Origin: Ruegeria lacuscaerulensis
GTDB taxonomy: Bacteria; Pseudomonadota; Alphaproteobacteria; Rhodobacterales; Rhodobacteraceae
Assembly (NCBI RefSeq): GCF_013034685.1
Contig: NZ_WQGO01000001.1
Location: 62,001 to 126,000 of the forward strand
DNA length: 64,000 bases
Direction: 5' to 3'
The notes under the pieces are model-generated. The model ran no database searches and had not been told where the DNA came from. It saw only the letters and a program-made list of their open reading frames with translations. Below, piece after piece: positions 1 through 9,154 of the stretch (positions are counted from its first letter, which is position 1; each line of letters begins with the position of its first letter). Position numbers and translations under genes: made by a program.

Positions 1-1230
1 GGCTTGATCGCTGGGTTCATCCTGGTCGCGGGCCTTCTGACCGGCTCGGCCCTACTGCTTCCGTTCCTTCTGTCCATCCTGTTACGCGGCTTCGGGGCTC
101 GGGCGAACGGCCCCGTCGCGCAATGGGTCTGGTCAGATATGCGCGCGCAACTACCGGGTCTTTCGCTGGCATTGATGGCCCTGCTGCTGGCACTGGCCGC
201 CAATATCGGGGTCAGCACCATGGTATCGAGCTTCCGCCTGACCTTTACCGGCTGGCTCGATCAGCGTTTGGCCTCGGAACTCTACCTGACCGCCGCAGAC
301 GATGCGCAGGGCCAAGAGATCACACAGTGGCTTGCCCCTCAGGTTGATATGATCCTGCCCATTCGTAACACCGAAATAGCGCATGAAAGCGGTCCACTGT
401 TCCTATACGGCGTTCTGGACCATCCGACTTATCGCGAGAACTGGCCGCTGATCGCCACGTCCGACGGCGCGTGGGACCAAGTGATGCAGGGGCGCGCAGT
501 ATTGATCAACGAGCAACTCGCCCGCCGTCAAAACCTCTGGCCCGGCGATGAGTTGGCGCTGACATCGGCGACCACCTTGCCCATCGCCGCCGTCTATTCC
601 GACTATGGCAACCCAACCGGGCAGGCCATTGTCGCAATGCCGCTGTTGGACATGATCGCACCGGGGGTCGAGACACGGCAATTCGGCATTCGCATACCGC
701 CCGAGCGTGCCTCGGCTCTGGCGCAGGAGTTGCGAGACCGGTTCGATCTGCCGTCGGGCGCCGTGGTTCAGCAAGCGGCGATCAAGGCGCAATCGCTGGC
801 AGTGTTCGACAAGACATTTGTCGTAACCTCGGCTCTGAATGTCCTGACGCTGGGTGTGGCCGGGTTTGCCATATTGACCAGCCTGCTGACCTTGTGGACC
901 CAGCGCCTGCCCCAGATCGCGCCGGTCTGGGCGCTGGGGCTAACCCGGAATCGGCTGGCGTGGCTCGAGGTGCTGCGCAGTATCCTGTTGGCAGCACTGA
1001 CAGCAGTGCTGGCGCTGCCACTTGGGCTTGCACTTGCATGGGCCCTGCTGGCCGTCATCAATGTCGAGGCTTTTGGCTGGCGCTTGCCGATGTATCTTTT
1101 CCCTGTGGATTGGGCCTATCTTCTGGCGCTGACCATTCTGGCGGCTTTTGTTGCGGGCGGCCTGCCTGCCTTGCGCCTGCTGCGCCTGCCACCTGCGGAC
1201 TTACTGAGGGTATTTGCCAATGAACGTTAG
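1..1230 (+). CDS. FtsX-like ABC transporter permease, C-terminal part (5' end outside window)
   Basis: The reading frame is open to the first base, so the gene begins upstream of the window; about 408 residues are visible. It shows a hydrophobic segment at the very start, another near residues 50-70 (Leu/Ala-rich), a soluble, presumably periplasmic domain of about 200 residues, and three hydrophobic segments near residues 277-298, 328-352 and 370-390. This is the arrangement of the C-terminal half of MacB/FtsX/LolC-type permeases, which move lipids or lipoproteins rather than small solutes. The stop overlaps the next gene by 11 bp, so the two are probably co-transcribed with an upstream ATPase gene. 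The exported AttH/CrtC-like protein downstream is a known partner type for this permease class; the substrate is unknown. Confidence 0.85.
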   Translation, partial: GLIAGFILVAGLLTGSALLLPFLLSILLRGFGARANGPVAQWVWSDMRAQLPGLSLALMALLLALAANIGVSTMVSSFRLTFTGWLDQRLASELYLTAADDAQGQEITQWLAPQVDMILPIRNTEIAHESGPLFLYGVLDHPTYRENWPLIATSDGAWDQVMQGRAVLINEQLARRQNLWPGDELALTSATTLPIAAVYSDYGNPTGQAIVAMPLLDMIAPGVETRQFGIRIPPERASALAQELRDRFDLPSGAVVQQAAIKAQSLAVFDKTFVVTSALNVLTLGVAGFAILTSLLTLWTQRLPQIAPVWALGLTRNRLAWLEVLRSILLAALTAVLALPLGLALAWALLAVINVEAFGWRLPMYLFPVDWAYLLALTILAAFVAGGLPALRLLRLPPADLLRVFANER

Positions 1231-2260
1231 GGCTTGGTTTTTGATCGCCGTTCTGCTTCTACCCAATTGGGCTCACGCGCAAGGCTATGCGGGCCTAGGC
1301 GGATCTGCCGAAGGCTTTGCGATCCCTCAACGCGGATATCAATTTCAATTCCCGGCTGACCACGGCCCTCACCCCGACTACCGGATCGAGTGGTGGTACC
1401 TGACGGCCAATCTGCAAGGCGAGGACGGGCGCGATTATGGTATCCAGTGGACATTGTTCCGATCTGCATTGAAGCCCTTTCAAACAGATGGCTGGCAAAA
1501 CCCACAGCTTTGGCTGGGCCACGCTGCCGTCACCACGCCTGACAACCATTTTCTGGCCGAGCGTCTCTCGCGCGGCGGCATCGGTCAGGCCGGAGTGACG
1601 GCCTCGCCGTTCGAGGCATGGGTCGATGATTGGTATATGCGAGGGGATGATCTGAACAGCTTGCAGCTGCGTGCCAGCGGCGCAGAGTTCACGTATGACC
1701 TGAGCCTGACAGCCCAAGGCCCGTTGGTGTTTCACGGGGCGGACGGATATTCCGTGAAATCCGCCGAAGGACAGGCAAGCCACTACTACTCGCAGCCCTT
1801 CTACAGTGTTGAGGGAACATTGCACCTGCCGGAAGGCAATGTCGCCGTGCAGGGTCAGGGCTGGCTGGATCGAGAATGGTCCTCGCAACCTCTGGCCGCG
1901 GATCAGATCGGATGGGACTGGTTCTCGCTCAGTTTTGACGACGGAGACAAGCTGATGGCCTTCCGTCTTCGTGGGACGCAACAAGATTTCACGGCGGCCA
2001 CATGGATTGGCGCAGATGGCACCACAACCCCGTTGCCGGACGGGTCAACCCGTTTCACCCCGCTGGACACAGCGCGGATCGCAGAGCGAGACATCCCCGT
2101 TCGCTGGCGCGTTGAATTGCCTGAACGCGGAGTGGATGTCGAAGTCACGGCCCTGACGCCCAAAGCATGGATGGCAACGCGATTTGAGTATTGGGAAGGC
2201 CCGATCATGGTATCAGGCAGTCACACAGGGCGCGGCTACCTTGAAATGACCGGCTATTGA
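1220..2260 (+). CDS. Exported AttH/CrtC-like (lipocalin-like) protein
   Basis: A 346-residue protein with a signal peptide (hydrophobic core AVLLLP, likely cut after AHA near residue 21). The conserved RIEWWYLTANL stretch followed by GIQWTLFR is typical of the AttH/carotenoid 1,2-hydratase (CrtC) fold, two joined lipocalin-like halves. No carotenoid genes are near, and the pairing with an FtsX-type permease argues for a role in an AttEFGH-like export system, not pigment synthesis. The ATG at 1220 is preferred over a TTG two codons upstream; it overlaps the permease stop by 11 bp, suggesting translational coupling. The biochemical function is unproven. Confidence 0.8.
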   Translation: MNVRAWFLIAVLLLPNWAHAQGYAGLGGSAEGFAIPQRGYQFQFPADHGPHPDYRIEWWYLTANLQGEDGRDYGIQWTLFRSALKPFQTDGWQNPQLWLGHAAVTTPDNHFLAERLSRGGIGQAGVTASPFEAWVDDWYMRGDDLNSLQLRASGAEFTYDLSLTAQGPLVFHGADGYSVKSAEGQASHYYSQPFYSVEGTLHLPEGNVAVQGQGWLDREWSSQPLAADQIGWDWFSLSFDDGDKLMAFRLRGTQQDFTAATWIGADGTTTPLPDGSTRFTPLDTARIAERDIPVRWRVELPERGVDVEVTALTPKAWMATRFEYWEGPIMVSGSHTGRGYLEMTGY

Positions 2261-2692
2261 TCAGCGCACGACGTAGACTGAGACTTCTGAGTGTCTGACG
2301 ACGCGTGCTGCGTTTGGGCCGAGGAGGTAGTCTTTGAGGTCGGGCCGGTGTGCGCCGATGACGATCAGGTCGCTGCCTGCTTCTTTGGCCGTGTGCAGGA
2401 TTTTCTGATAGGCCGTGCCCGTGGCGACCACATGGCGTACCTGTGCGTTGCGCGCTTCGCCCAGGACCGATTGACCCAGCGCCTCGAGCGCTTCTTGCGC
2501 TTTGGCCACGGCTTGCTCGTGATGCTCGGGCTCGAAGAAGCTGCCGACAAAGGATTCCCCAAAATCGGGCAGCACCGTAACAACATCAAGCTGAGCATTG
2601 TCGAGCTCTGCCAGCCGCGCGGCCTGACGTAGGACCTCGGCATCGGTTTCGGGCTTCCCGGCATCTACGGCACAGAGGACGGATTTGATCAT
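2261..2692 (-). CDS. Universal stress protein (UspA family) coupled to a TRAP transporter
   Basis: A single-domain Usp of 143 residues. It starts IKSVLCAVDAG and contains SDLIVIGAHRPD and a C-terminal LLGPNAARVVRHSEVSVYVVR-like run, which resembles the G-x2-G-x9-G nucleotide-binding region of ATP-binding Usp proteins. Its ATG overlaps the TGA of the TRAP permease by four bases (ATGA), so translation is probably coupled. Usp proteins attached to TRAP operons are known, for example TeaD of the Halomonas ectoine transporter TeaABCD, where the Usp modulates transport. A similar regulatory role here is inference from this arrangement. Confidence 0.85.
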   Translation of the reverse strand: MIKSVLCAVDAGKPETDAEVLRQAARLAELDNAQLDVVTVLPDFGESFVGSFFEPEHHEQAVAKAQEALEALGQSVLGEARNAQVRHVVATGTAYQKILHTAKEAGSDLIVIGAHRPDLKDYLLGPNAARVVRHSEVSVYVVR

Positions 2693-5307
2693 GATGTTAC
2701 CTCTTGTTCGCTTGTGCGGGCTGCACGGCTGCGTTGCAGGAAGGCGATGAAGCCCAGCAAGATCAGCGCCGGGATGAAGATCAGCTCTTTGGGGGGCTGG
2801 TTCTGGGGGGCCTGCACGGTGGTGATGCGGACGGGCTCGTCGGCGTAGTAGTCGAAGTTCGACAGCTCGTCCGAGACCGGGGTGCCGAACAGAGGCTCAT
2901 CCAGCTTGACCAGGCCGTCCTCCTCAAGCGGCAACAGGCCAAGGGCGTCGATGCGGGCCGCACCATCACCCTCGTCGCCGACCGTCAGGACCACGGTGGT
3001 TTCGGTCATGTTGCCGGTGTCAAAATCGGGGCCCGCGACCTCGATCCGCAGGGTGCTGCCCGGTGCGGCGTCGCCCACGGCTTGCTCCAGCTGTGCCGGG
3101 TCGATCTGCGCGAAGGGCGGCGCGATGCGGTTCATGAAGAAGTCCGGACGGAACAGCGCAAAGGCGATCAGGATCAGCGCCACGCTTTCGTAGATGCGGT
3201 TGCGGGTCAGGAACCAGCCCATGGTGCCGGCGGTGAAGATCAGGATCGCGATGGTCGCAGAGATGGCCACCAGAATGCCCTGCACCCAGCCCACATCAAT
3301 CAGCAAGAGATCGGTGTTGAAGATGAACACGAACGGCAGCGCCACGGTGCGCAAGGAATAGAAGAAGGCGGTGAAGCCCGTCTTGATCGCGTCGCCTCCT
3401 GACACGGCAGCAGCGGCAAAGCTGGCCAGACCCACGGGCGGCGTCACATCGGCCATGATGCCGAAGTAGAACACAAACAGATGCACCGCGATCAGCGGCA
3501 CGATCAGACCGTCCTGCGCGCCCAGTTCCACGACCACACCCGCCATCAGCGAGCTGACGACGATATAGTTCGCCGTGGTCGGCAGGCCCATGCCCAGAAT
3601 AAGGCTGAGCAGGCCCACCAGCGCCAGCATGGCGATCAGGTTGCCGCCCGACAGGAACTCGACCAGATCGGCCATCACCTGCCCCACACCGGTCAGCGTC
3701 ACGGTGCCCACAATCACGCCTGCGGTGGCGGTGGCCAGTGCGATGCCGATCATGTTGCGTGCGCCGTCGATCAGGCCGTTCCACAGGTCGGCCACGCCAG
3801 CCATGAAGGCATTGGCCGTGTTGTTCTCACCCCGGAAGATCGACTTCAGCGGCTTCTGCGTCAGCAGGATCACGAACAGCAGCGATGTGGCCCAGAAAGC
3901 CGACAGACCTGGCGATTTCTGCTCGATCATCAGGAAGTAGACCAGCACGATGATCGGCAGCAGGTAATGCAGACCGGCCTTGTAGATCTCGGCAATGACC
4001 GGCAGCTCGACCTCTTTGGCGTTGGGGTCATCGGGGACGAGATCCTCGACGCCCGAGGCCAGTTTCAACAAGATCATATAGGCCACAACAACCAGCGCCG
4101 ACAGCACCAGACCCGAGGCACCGGGGATCAGCGCAATCACCGCCTTGATCGGGTATTGGATGCCATAGCACAGCCCGGCAAAGCCCACAAAGAACAGCGC
4201 CATGCCACCGATCGTGCGGCCCATCGACACCACGCGGTTGCCCAGCGTCGGCATGTTCCGCTTCACCGCCTCAAGGTGCACGATATAGACCAGTGCGATG
4301 TACGAGATCGCCGCCGGCAGGAAGGCATGCGTGATCACCTCGACATAGGAAATGCCCACATATTCCACCATCAAAAAGGCCGCTGCCCCCATCACCGGCG
4401 GCATGATCTGACCGTTCACCGAAGAGGCGACCTCGACCGAGCCCGCCTGTTCGCTGGAAAAGCCCACCCGCTTCATCAGCGGGATGGTGAAGGTGCCGGT
4501 AGTCACCACATTGGCAATCGAAGAACCCGAGATCAGCCCGGTCGCCGCAGACCCCACCACAGCCGCCTTGGCCGGGCCGCCGCGCAGGTGACCCAGCGCG
4601 CCAAAGGCCATCTTGATAAAGTAATTGCCCGCACCCGCCTTATCCAAAAGCGCACCGAACAGCACAAACAGGAAGACGAACTTGGTCGAGACACCCAAAG
4701 CGATGCCAAAGACCCCCTCGGACGTGATCCACATATGGCTCATGGCCTTTTTCAGGCTGGCGCCCTTCCACTGGATCACCTCGGGCACCCAGGAGGATGA
4801 GCCAAAGAACACATAGGCCAGGAAAATCGTGGCAATGATCGCCATCGCAGGGCCAAGCGCACGCCGCGCGGCCTCGAACAGCAACAGCAACCCAGCCAGA
4901 GCCACCCATTTGTCCACGTCATCGGCCAGCAGGCCATTGTTCACGACTTTTTCGTAGAAAATATAACCATAAAGCGCGATCACCGCACCCACCACGCCCA
5001 TGATCCAATCCTGCACGGGGATGTAATTGCGCGGGCTGGATTTCAGCGCCGGATAGGCCGCAAAGGCCAGAAAGATCGCAAAGGCCAGATGGATCTGGCG
5101 CGAGTTGTTCACCACGCTGCCCGGCAGCAGCACATTCGACAAGGGCGAGGCCAGCACCACCTGAAAGACCGACCACAGCACCGCCACGATGGCCAGAAAC
5201 AGCCCCACATTCCCCGCCGGATTGCGCGCGCCCGCGTCAGAGGACGCCACCAGATCCTGAAGCTCTTCCTCGGATAGCGGGCGGTTGGATTGTGTGTCGG
5301 AACTCAT
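2689..5307 (-). CDS. TRAP transporter permease, fused 4TM/12TM (DctQM-type) with C-terminal DUF3394
   Basis: An 872-residue, highly hydrophobic inner-membrane protein. The N-terminal ~180 residues carry the four-helix DctQ-like part, followed by a long DctM-like section with GNYFIKMAFGALGHLRGGPAKAAVVGSA and a NVVTTGTFTIPLMKR segment typical of TAXI-associated fused permeases. After the last DctM helix there is a soluble stretch (about residues 735-840) matching the DUF3394 region of this family, then one final helix. The ATG at 5307 is chosen over an upstream in-frame ATG because GGGGAGA lies eight bases before it. It acts with the TAXI binding protein encoded just upstream. The substrate is not readable from sequence; TAXI systems have been linked to dicarboxylates, glutamate and other organic anions. 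Confidence 0.92.
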   Translation of the reverse strand: MSSDTQSNRPLSEEELQDLVASSDAGARNPAGNVGLFLAIVAVLWSVFQVVLASPLSNVLLPGSVVNNSRQIHLAFAIFLAFAAYPALKSSPRNYIPVQDWIMGVVGAVIALYGYIFYEKVVNNGLLADDVDKWVALAGLLLLFEAARRALGPAMAIIATIFLAYVFFGSSSWVPEVIQWKGASLKKAMSHMWITSEGVFGIALGVSTKFVFLFVLFGALLDKAGAGNYFIKMAFGALGHLRGGPAKAAVVGSAATGLISGSSIANVVTTGTFTIPLMKRVGFSSEQAGSVEVASSVNGQIMPPVMGAAAFLMVEYVGISYVEVITHAFLPAAISYIALVYIVHLEAVKRNMPTLGNRVVSMGRTIGGMALFFVGFAGLCYGIQYPIKAVIALIPGASGLVLSALVVVAYMILLKLASGVEDLVPDDPNAKEVELPVIAEIYKAGLHYLLPIIVLVYFLMIEQKSPGLSAFWATSLLFVILLTQKPLKSIFRGENNTANAFMAGVADLWNGLIDGARNMIGIALATATAGVIVGTVTLTGVGQVMADLVEFLSGGNLIAMLALVGLLSLILGMGLPTTANYIVVSSLMAGVVVELGAQDGLIVPLIAVHLFVFYFGIMADVTPPVGLASFAAAAVSGGDAIKTGFTAFFYSLRTVALPFVFIFNTDLLLIDVGWVQGILVAISATIAILIFTAGTMGWFLTRNRIYESVALILIAFALFRPDFFMNRIAPPFAQIDPAQLEQAVGDAAPGSTLRIEVAGPDFDTGNMTETTVVLTVGDEGDGAARIDALGLLPLEEDGLVKLDEPLFGTPVSDELSNFDYYADEPVRITTVQAPQNQPPKELIFIPALILLGFIAFLQRSRAARTSEQEVTS

Positions 5308-5368
5308 CTGGCGTCTCCCCGTCATATGGCCGTTTCGGCCTTATCGTCCACCCGGCTGCTCCGGGTGC

Positions 5369-5399
5369 AAAAGGGGCGCGCCCGTCACAGGCGCGCCCC
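5369..5399 (-). terminator. GC-rich intergenic hairpin with short U-run, likely attenuator inside the TRAP operon
   Basis: A perfect 10-bp stem (GGGGCGCGCC at 5373-5382, GGCGCGCCCC at 5390-5399) with a 7-base loop. Read on the minus strand it is followed by TTTTGC. It sits 15 bp after the stop of the TAXI binding protein and about 65 bp before the permease start, so it should let more binding protein than permease be made, by partial termination or by protecting the 3' end of the upstream message. A smaller CCCGG/CCGGG stem at 5351-5365 lies just beyond it. Confidence 0.7.
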
Positions 5400-5413
5400 A
5401 CATCAGGTCCGGC

Positions 5414-6379
5414 TTACTGCAGCCAGCCTTTTTCCTTGTAGTACTTCTCGGCACCCGGATGCAGCGGCGCCGACAGACCGTCCGAGATCATCTCTTCGGG
5501 CTTCAGGTTCGCAAATGCAGGGTGCAGCTTTTTGAAATCGTCAAAGTTTTCAAAGACCGAGCTGACAACCGCATAGACCGCGTCATCGGATACATCCGCC
5601 GAGGTCACAAAGGTCGCGCCCACACCAAAGGTCGTGGTGTCGCCATCCGAGCCGCGATACATGCCACCGGGGATGGTCGCGGTGCGGTAGTAGGAATTGC
5701 CGTCGATCAGACCATCGATCGCCTCGCCGGTCACGTTCACCAGAACGGAATCACAGGCAGTGGTCGCCTCCTGGATCGAGCCCGACGGGTGACCCACGGT
5801 GTAGATCATCGCATCGATCTGGTTGTCGCACAGCGCCGCCGACTGCTCAGCCGCTTTCAGCTCCGAGGCCAGCTCGAAATCGTCCAGCGTCCAGCCCACG
5901 GCCTCAAGCACAACATCCATCGTGCCGCGCTGACCCGAACCCGGGTTGCCGATGTTCACGCGCTTGCCCTTGAGGTCTTCAAAGCTGGAAATCCCCGCAT
6001 CCGCGCGCGCCACAACCGTGAACGGCTCAGGATGGACCGAGAACACCGCGCGCAGGTTCTCAAACGCGCCCGCATCTTCGAATTTCGAGGTGCCGTTGTA
6101 AGCATGGTACTGCCAGTCAGACTGCGCCACACCAAACTCCAGCTCACCCTCGCGGATGGTGTTGATGTTGTAAACCGACCCACCCGTCGATTCCACCGAA
6201 CACCGAACCCCATGCTCCTTACGGCCCTTGTTAACCAAACGACAAATCGCGCCACCCGTCGGATAATAAACACCCGTTACACCACCCGTGCCAATCGTGA
6301 TAAACTCCTCAGCATAAGCCGCAGGCGACAAAAATGCGGCAACGACAGAGCCAAGGGCCAGTTTTCTGCTGTGTTTCAT
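5414..6379 (-). CDS. TAXI family TRAP transporter solute-binding protein
   Basis: A 321-residue exported protein: [25 protein letters not shown] signal sequence, then [23 protein letters not shown], the hallmark N-terminus of TAXI (TRAP-associated extracytoplasmic immunogenic) binding proteins. [21 protein letters not shown] and the C-terminal [14 protein letters not shown] tail also fit. The start at 6379 is preferred to an in-frame ATG five codons upstream because GGGAG precedes it. It delivers solute to the fused TRAP permease encoded downstream. The order binding protein, permease, Usp is a complete secondary high-affinity uptake unit. Ligand unknown. Confidence 0.93.
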   Translation of the reverse strand: MKHSRKLALGSVVAAFLSPAAYAEEFITIGTGGVTGVYYPTGGAICRLVNKGRKEHGVRCSVESTGGSVYNINTIREGELEFGVAQSDWQYHAYNGTSKFEDAGAFENLRAVFSVHPEPFTVVARADAGISSFEDLKGKRVNIGNPGSGQRGTMDVVLEAVGWTLDDFELASELKAAEQSAALCDNQIDAMIYTVGHPSGSIQEATTACDSVLVNVTGEAIDGLIDGNSYYRTATIPGGMYRGSDGDTTTFGVGATFVTSADVSDDAVYAVVSSVFENFDDFKKLHPAFANLKPEEMISDGLSAPLHPGAEKYYKEKGWLQ

Positions 6380-6725
6380 TTGAATAACTCCCATGTTTTT
6401 ATTGTGTTTGAGAGAATTTTCAGAGCGCCTTGGCCGGGCACATGCACAAGCTTTGCACCGTTCAACCTGGCAACAGGGTCAAACATCTGAATTTTCTACG
6501 TCTCCCAACTGCTTCGACGTTTCATTCAGAGACCCGGCTTGTCAACCCCCGCCCGCAGCGCAACGTCCCGGCACCGCATATCTGAGGGCCGATGACGAAA
6601 ATTCCCCTCAGTAGAACGGTCGACCCCCTTTCGGCCGCTACGCAGCGCGACACAGTATGTCCAATGCTTTATTTCAAGCCGGGGATGGGATTAACTAAGC
6701 CTAACAGACCAGAAGGTGAAAAAAC
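6380..6725. other. Divergent intergenic region between the TRAP operon and the BCCT gene
   Basis: 346 bp without a convincing gene. It must carry the promoters of both divergent units. On the minus strand a TTGACA lies at 6543-6538, but I could not find a good -10 at the right spacing, so this is only a candidate. A GAAGGTGA ribosome-binding site at 6712-6719 serves the TTG-initiated BCCT gene. No terminator or clear inverted repeat was found. Confidence 0.5.
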
Positions 6726-8219
6726 TTGGAAAACAACGGCCCAAGCCCGCTTTTGATTACTGCGTTGCTCCTCAGTGCCGCGATTGCCGGTTGGGGTCTC
6801 GCTGACCCTCAAGGGTTGGGCAGATTGGCTGAAACTGCGGTGGCCGCTCAGTTCAACAGCCGCGGCTGGTTCATCATGCTTGAGGTCAGCGGTCTTCTTT
6901 TCGTGGCTATTTTCCTTGCCCTGTCCCGCTTTGGCGATATCCGTCTGGGAAGCGACGCGACCGAGCCCGAGTTCTCGACACCCGCCTGGATCGCGATGCT
7001 GTTTGCGGCCGGAATGGGTGTTGGGCTGTTGTTTTACGGCGCAGCCGAACCTCTGACTCATTTCGAGGTTCTCAAACAGTACAATAACGATGCCGAAGCC
7101 GCCAGCTATGCGATGTTCGTGACCTACCTGAACTGGGGCTTTCACGCCTGGGCGATCTACGGAATTGTAGCGCTTGTCATTGCCTATTTCGCCTATCGTC
7201 GGGGTGGGTCAATGTTGCTAAGCGCACCCGTCGTCGAGGCGTTGGGCGATGTACGCTGGACTCGTGCGATGGGATGGATCTTTGACCTCCTGTCCATCGT
7301 CGCCATCGCGGTCGGCCTGGCCGGGTCAATGGCAATGGGTGTATTCCAGATACAAACCGGCGTGGCTGGCCTGATCGGAATAGATACGCCCGAGGTCCTG
7401 ACCTACCCGGTGTTCATTGCGCTTTGTATCGCGTTCATCATCCCGCTACGAAAAGAGCTTGGAGATGGAATGGCGAAACTGTCGAACGCGGCGATGCTGA
7501 TTGCCGTGGCCATGATGATTTATCTTTTGATTCTGGGCCCGACCTCATTTTTGATGAATGACATTGTCGCCGGATTTGGCCGCTACCTGTTCGAAGTTTT
7601 ACCCGCTGGATTCTCGACGGCCGAATTTTTTGACGAAACCATCGTAAACTGGTTCCAAAGCTGGACACTGAACTACATGATCTGGTGGCTGGCGTGGTCG
7701 CCTTTTGTCGGCATCTTCATCGCCCGGATCTCGCGCGGGAGAACGATCCGAGAATTTCTTGTCGGCGTGATCATAGCACCCACCCTGTTTTCGATACTTT
7801 GGTTCGGTATTTTTGGCGGCCTTGGCTTCTATGACGCCCTGCGTCAGGACGGGGCGCTATCGGTTATCAACGCCCAGAATTTGGACGCAACCACGTTTGC
7901 CCTGCTGGAACGGTTCCCCTTGGATGCCATCACGCGGGCCGCGACCGTGTTGGCGGCGTTCCTGTTTGTCGTCACTAGTGTCGTCAGCGCCGGCTTCACT
8001 CTTGCCATGATCGGAACCGGCGGCGATCAGAATCCCTCGCCGCGTATTCGAACTGTCTGGGGCGCCATTCTCGGAGCGTTGGGGCTTGCGATGATTCTGG
8101 TCGGGGATATCGGACTTGTCCGCTCTATCATCGCGCTGTCGGCCATCGCATTTGTCTTCATCGTTCCAGTTCTGGTGATCTGCCTGTTCAAATCCCTATC
8201 GCAAGAGGCCCGTTCATGA
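6726..8219 (+). CDS. BCCT family betaine/choline/carnitine-type transporter
   Basis: A 497-residue membrane protein with about twelve hydrophobic segments. Family features are MGVGLLFYGAAEPLTHF in the N-terminal third, WGFHAWAIYGIV, and the aromatic NYMIWWLAWSPFVGIFIARISRGRTIREF segment, which carries the substrate-site tryptophans of BCCT carriers. The frame has no ATG near its beginning: a stop lies at 6717-6719 and the first usable codon is TTG 6726, six bases after GAAGGTGA, so a TTG start is likely. Compared with BetP the N- and C-terminal extensions are short, so osmosensing tails are probably absent. Likely cargo is glycine betaine, choline, carnitine or DMSP. Its stop overlaps a 30-codon ORF. 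Confidence 0.92.
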   Translation: MENNGPSPLLITALLLSAAIAGWGLADPQGLGRLAETAVAAQFNSRGWFIMLEVSGLLFVAIFLALSRFGDIRLGSDATEPEFSTPAWIAMLFAAGMGVGLLFYGAAEPLTHFEVLKQYNNDAEAASYAMFVTYLNWGFHAWAIYGIVALVIAYFAYRRGGSMLLSAPVVEALGDVRWTRAMGWIFDLLSIVAIAVGLAGSMAMGVFQIQTGVAGLIGIDTPEVLTYPVFIALCIAFIIPLRKELGDGMAKLSNAAMLIAVAMMIYLLILGPTSFLMNDIVAGFGRYLFEVLPAGFSTAEFFDETIVNWFQSWTLNYMIWWLAWSPFVGIFIARISRGRTIREFLVGVIIAPTLFSILWFGIFGGLGFYDALRQDGALSVINAQNLDATTFALLERFPLDAITRAATVLAAFLFVVTSVVSAGFTLAMIGTGGDQNPSPRIRTVWGAILGALGLAMILVGDIGLVRSIIALSAIAFVFIVPVLVICLFKSLSQEARS

Positions 8220-8308
8220 GCCAAGCCCTGATCGATACCGTTCTGAACCTGAACGTCTTTGCCTATATGGGATTTCTGATCTGGCTCGTGCTTCGACCCA
8301 AGAAATGA
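8216..8308 (+). CDS. Small single-helix membrane protein overlapping the BCCT gene (30 aa)
   Basis: An ORF of 30 codons whose ATG overlaps the BCCT stop as ATGA. The peptide begins MSQALIDTVLNLNV, has one hydrophobic stretch FAYMGFLIWLVL and ends RPKK, a positive-inside cap typical of tiny single-pass membrane subunits. No separate ribosome-binding site is visible beyond the CAAGAGG about 10 bases upstream, so translation would depend on coupling. I do not recognise the family. The overlap, helix and basic tail favour a real accessory peptide of the transporter, but 30 codons is short enough for chance; conservation in related genomes would settle it. Confidence 0.5.
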   Translation: MSQALIDTVLNLNVFAYMGFLIWLVLRPKK

Positions 8309-8346
8309 CCCCTGTTCGGGTAACGTATCAGAACAATTTGCGGAGG

Positions 8347-8432
8347 TGGTGCCCAAGGAGAGACTCGAACTCTCACGATGTTACCATCGGGGGATTTTGA
8401 ATCCCCTGCGTCTACCATTCCGCCACTTGGGC
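8347..8432 (-). tRNA. tRNA-Leu (anticodon CAA)
   Basis: On the minus strand the gene runs from GCCCAAGTGGCGGAATGGTA to an encoded CCA. The acceptor GCCCAAG pairs with CTTGGGC, the anticodon arm GGGGA-TTCAAAA-TCCCC gives CAA, and a long variable arm (GATGGTAACATC) follows, as in class II leucine tRNAs. Length is 86 nt including CCA. It decodes UUG. Confidence 0.97.
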
Positions 8433-8575
8433 AACGAACACTGGATTAGCGCCCATGGCCCAGAAGGTCCAGAGGCAAAAAACACCGCGCGAAAGGTTTG
8501 TTTCACCTGCAAGGTTGACGCCCCACACAGCGCATGATTTGGCTGGCGGGGAATGAAACAGGATTTGAGCGTCTG

Positions 8576-9154
8576 ATGCTGCGATCTCTTTACGACTGGA
8601 CCCTTCGTCTGGCCGAACATCCGCACGCGCTGTGGGCGCTTGCCTTTGTGGCGTTCATCGAAAGCTCGTTCTTTCCGATCCCCCCGGACGTGTTGATGAT
8701 TCCCATGATCATCGCCCGCCCGTCTCGCGCGTGGCTGATTGCCAGTGTCGCCTTGGTCGCCTCGGTTCTGGGGGGAATGTTGGGCTATGCCATCGGGGCA
8801 TTCTTTTACGAAAGTATCGGTGCACCGATCCTTGAATCCATGGGCAAGGGCCACGCGATGGAGGAGTTCAACACCCGCTTCAACGATTTCGGCTTCTGGG
8901 CCGTGCTGGCTGCAGGTGTGACCCCCTTCCCATACAAGGTGATCACCATCATGTCGGGTTGGACAGGGATGCCGCTGGGCACGTTCATTGCAACCTCGAT
9001 CTTGGCCCGCGCGCTACGGTTTTTCCTGGTGGCGGGTCTGCTGTGGGGCTTTGGCGAGCCCATCCGAGGTTTCATCGAAAAGCGCCTTGGTCTTATGTTC
9101 ACCCTGTTCATCATTTTGCTCTTTGGCGGCTTTCTGGTGGTGAAATACCTATGA
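8576..9154 (+). CDS. DedA/YqaA family inner-membrane protein
   Basis: A 192-residue membrane protein. The N-terminal part reads FVAFIESSFFPIPPDVLMIPM, the E-x3-PIPPD motif of the SNARE-associated/DedA superfamily, in the YqaA subgroup; AAGVTPFPYKVITIMSG follows in the middle and a hydrophobic C-terminus ends the protein. Members are thought to act in membrane lipid homeostasis, possibly as undecaprenyl-phosphate or phospholipid flippases. An in-frame ATG at 8534 has no ribosome-binding site; 8576 starts at the conserved LRSLYDWTL. The stop overlaps dsbB (ATGA). Confidence 0.88.
   Translation: MLRSLYDWTLRLAEHPHALWALAFVAFIESSFFPIPPDVLMIPMIIARPSRAWLIASVALVASVLGGMLGYAIGAFFYESIGAPILESMGKGHAMEEFNTRFNDFGFWAVLAAGVTPFPYKVITIMSGWTGMPLGTFIATSILARALRFFLVAGLLWGFGEPIRGFIEKRLGLMFTLFIILLFGGFLVVKYL

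Noticed and set aside
2704..4800. Long plus-strand ORFs (232 and 439 codons) opposite the TRAP permease
   Set aside because: Antisense shadows of a GC-rich gene: His/Gln/Arg-rich with no motifs, while the minus-strand frame is a complete transporter.
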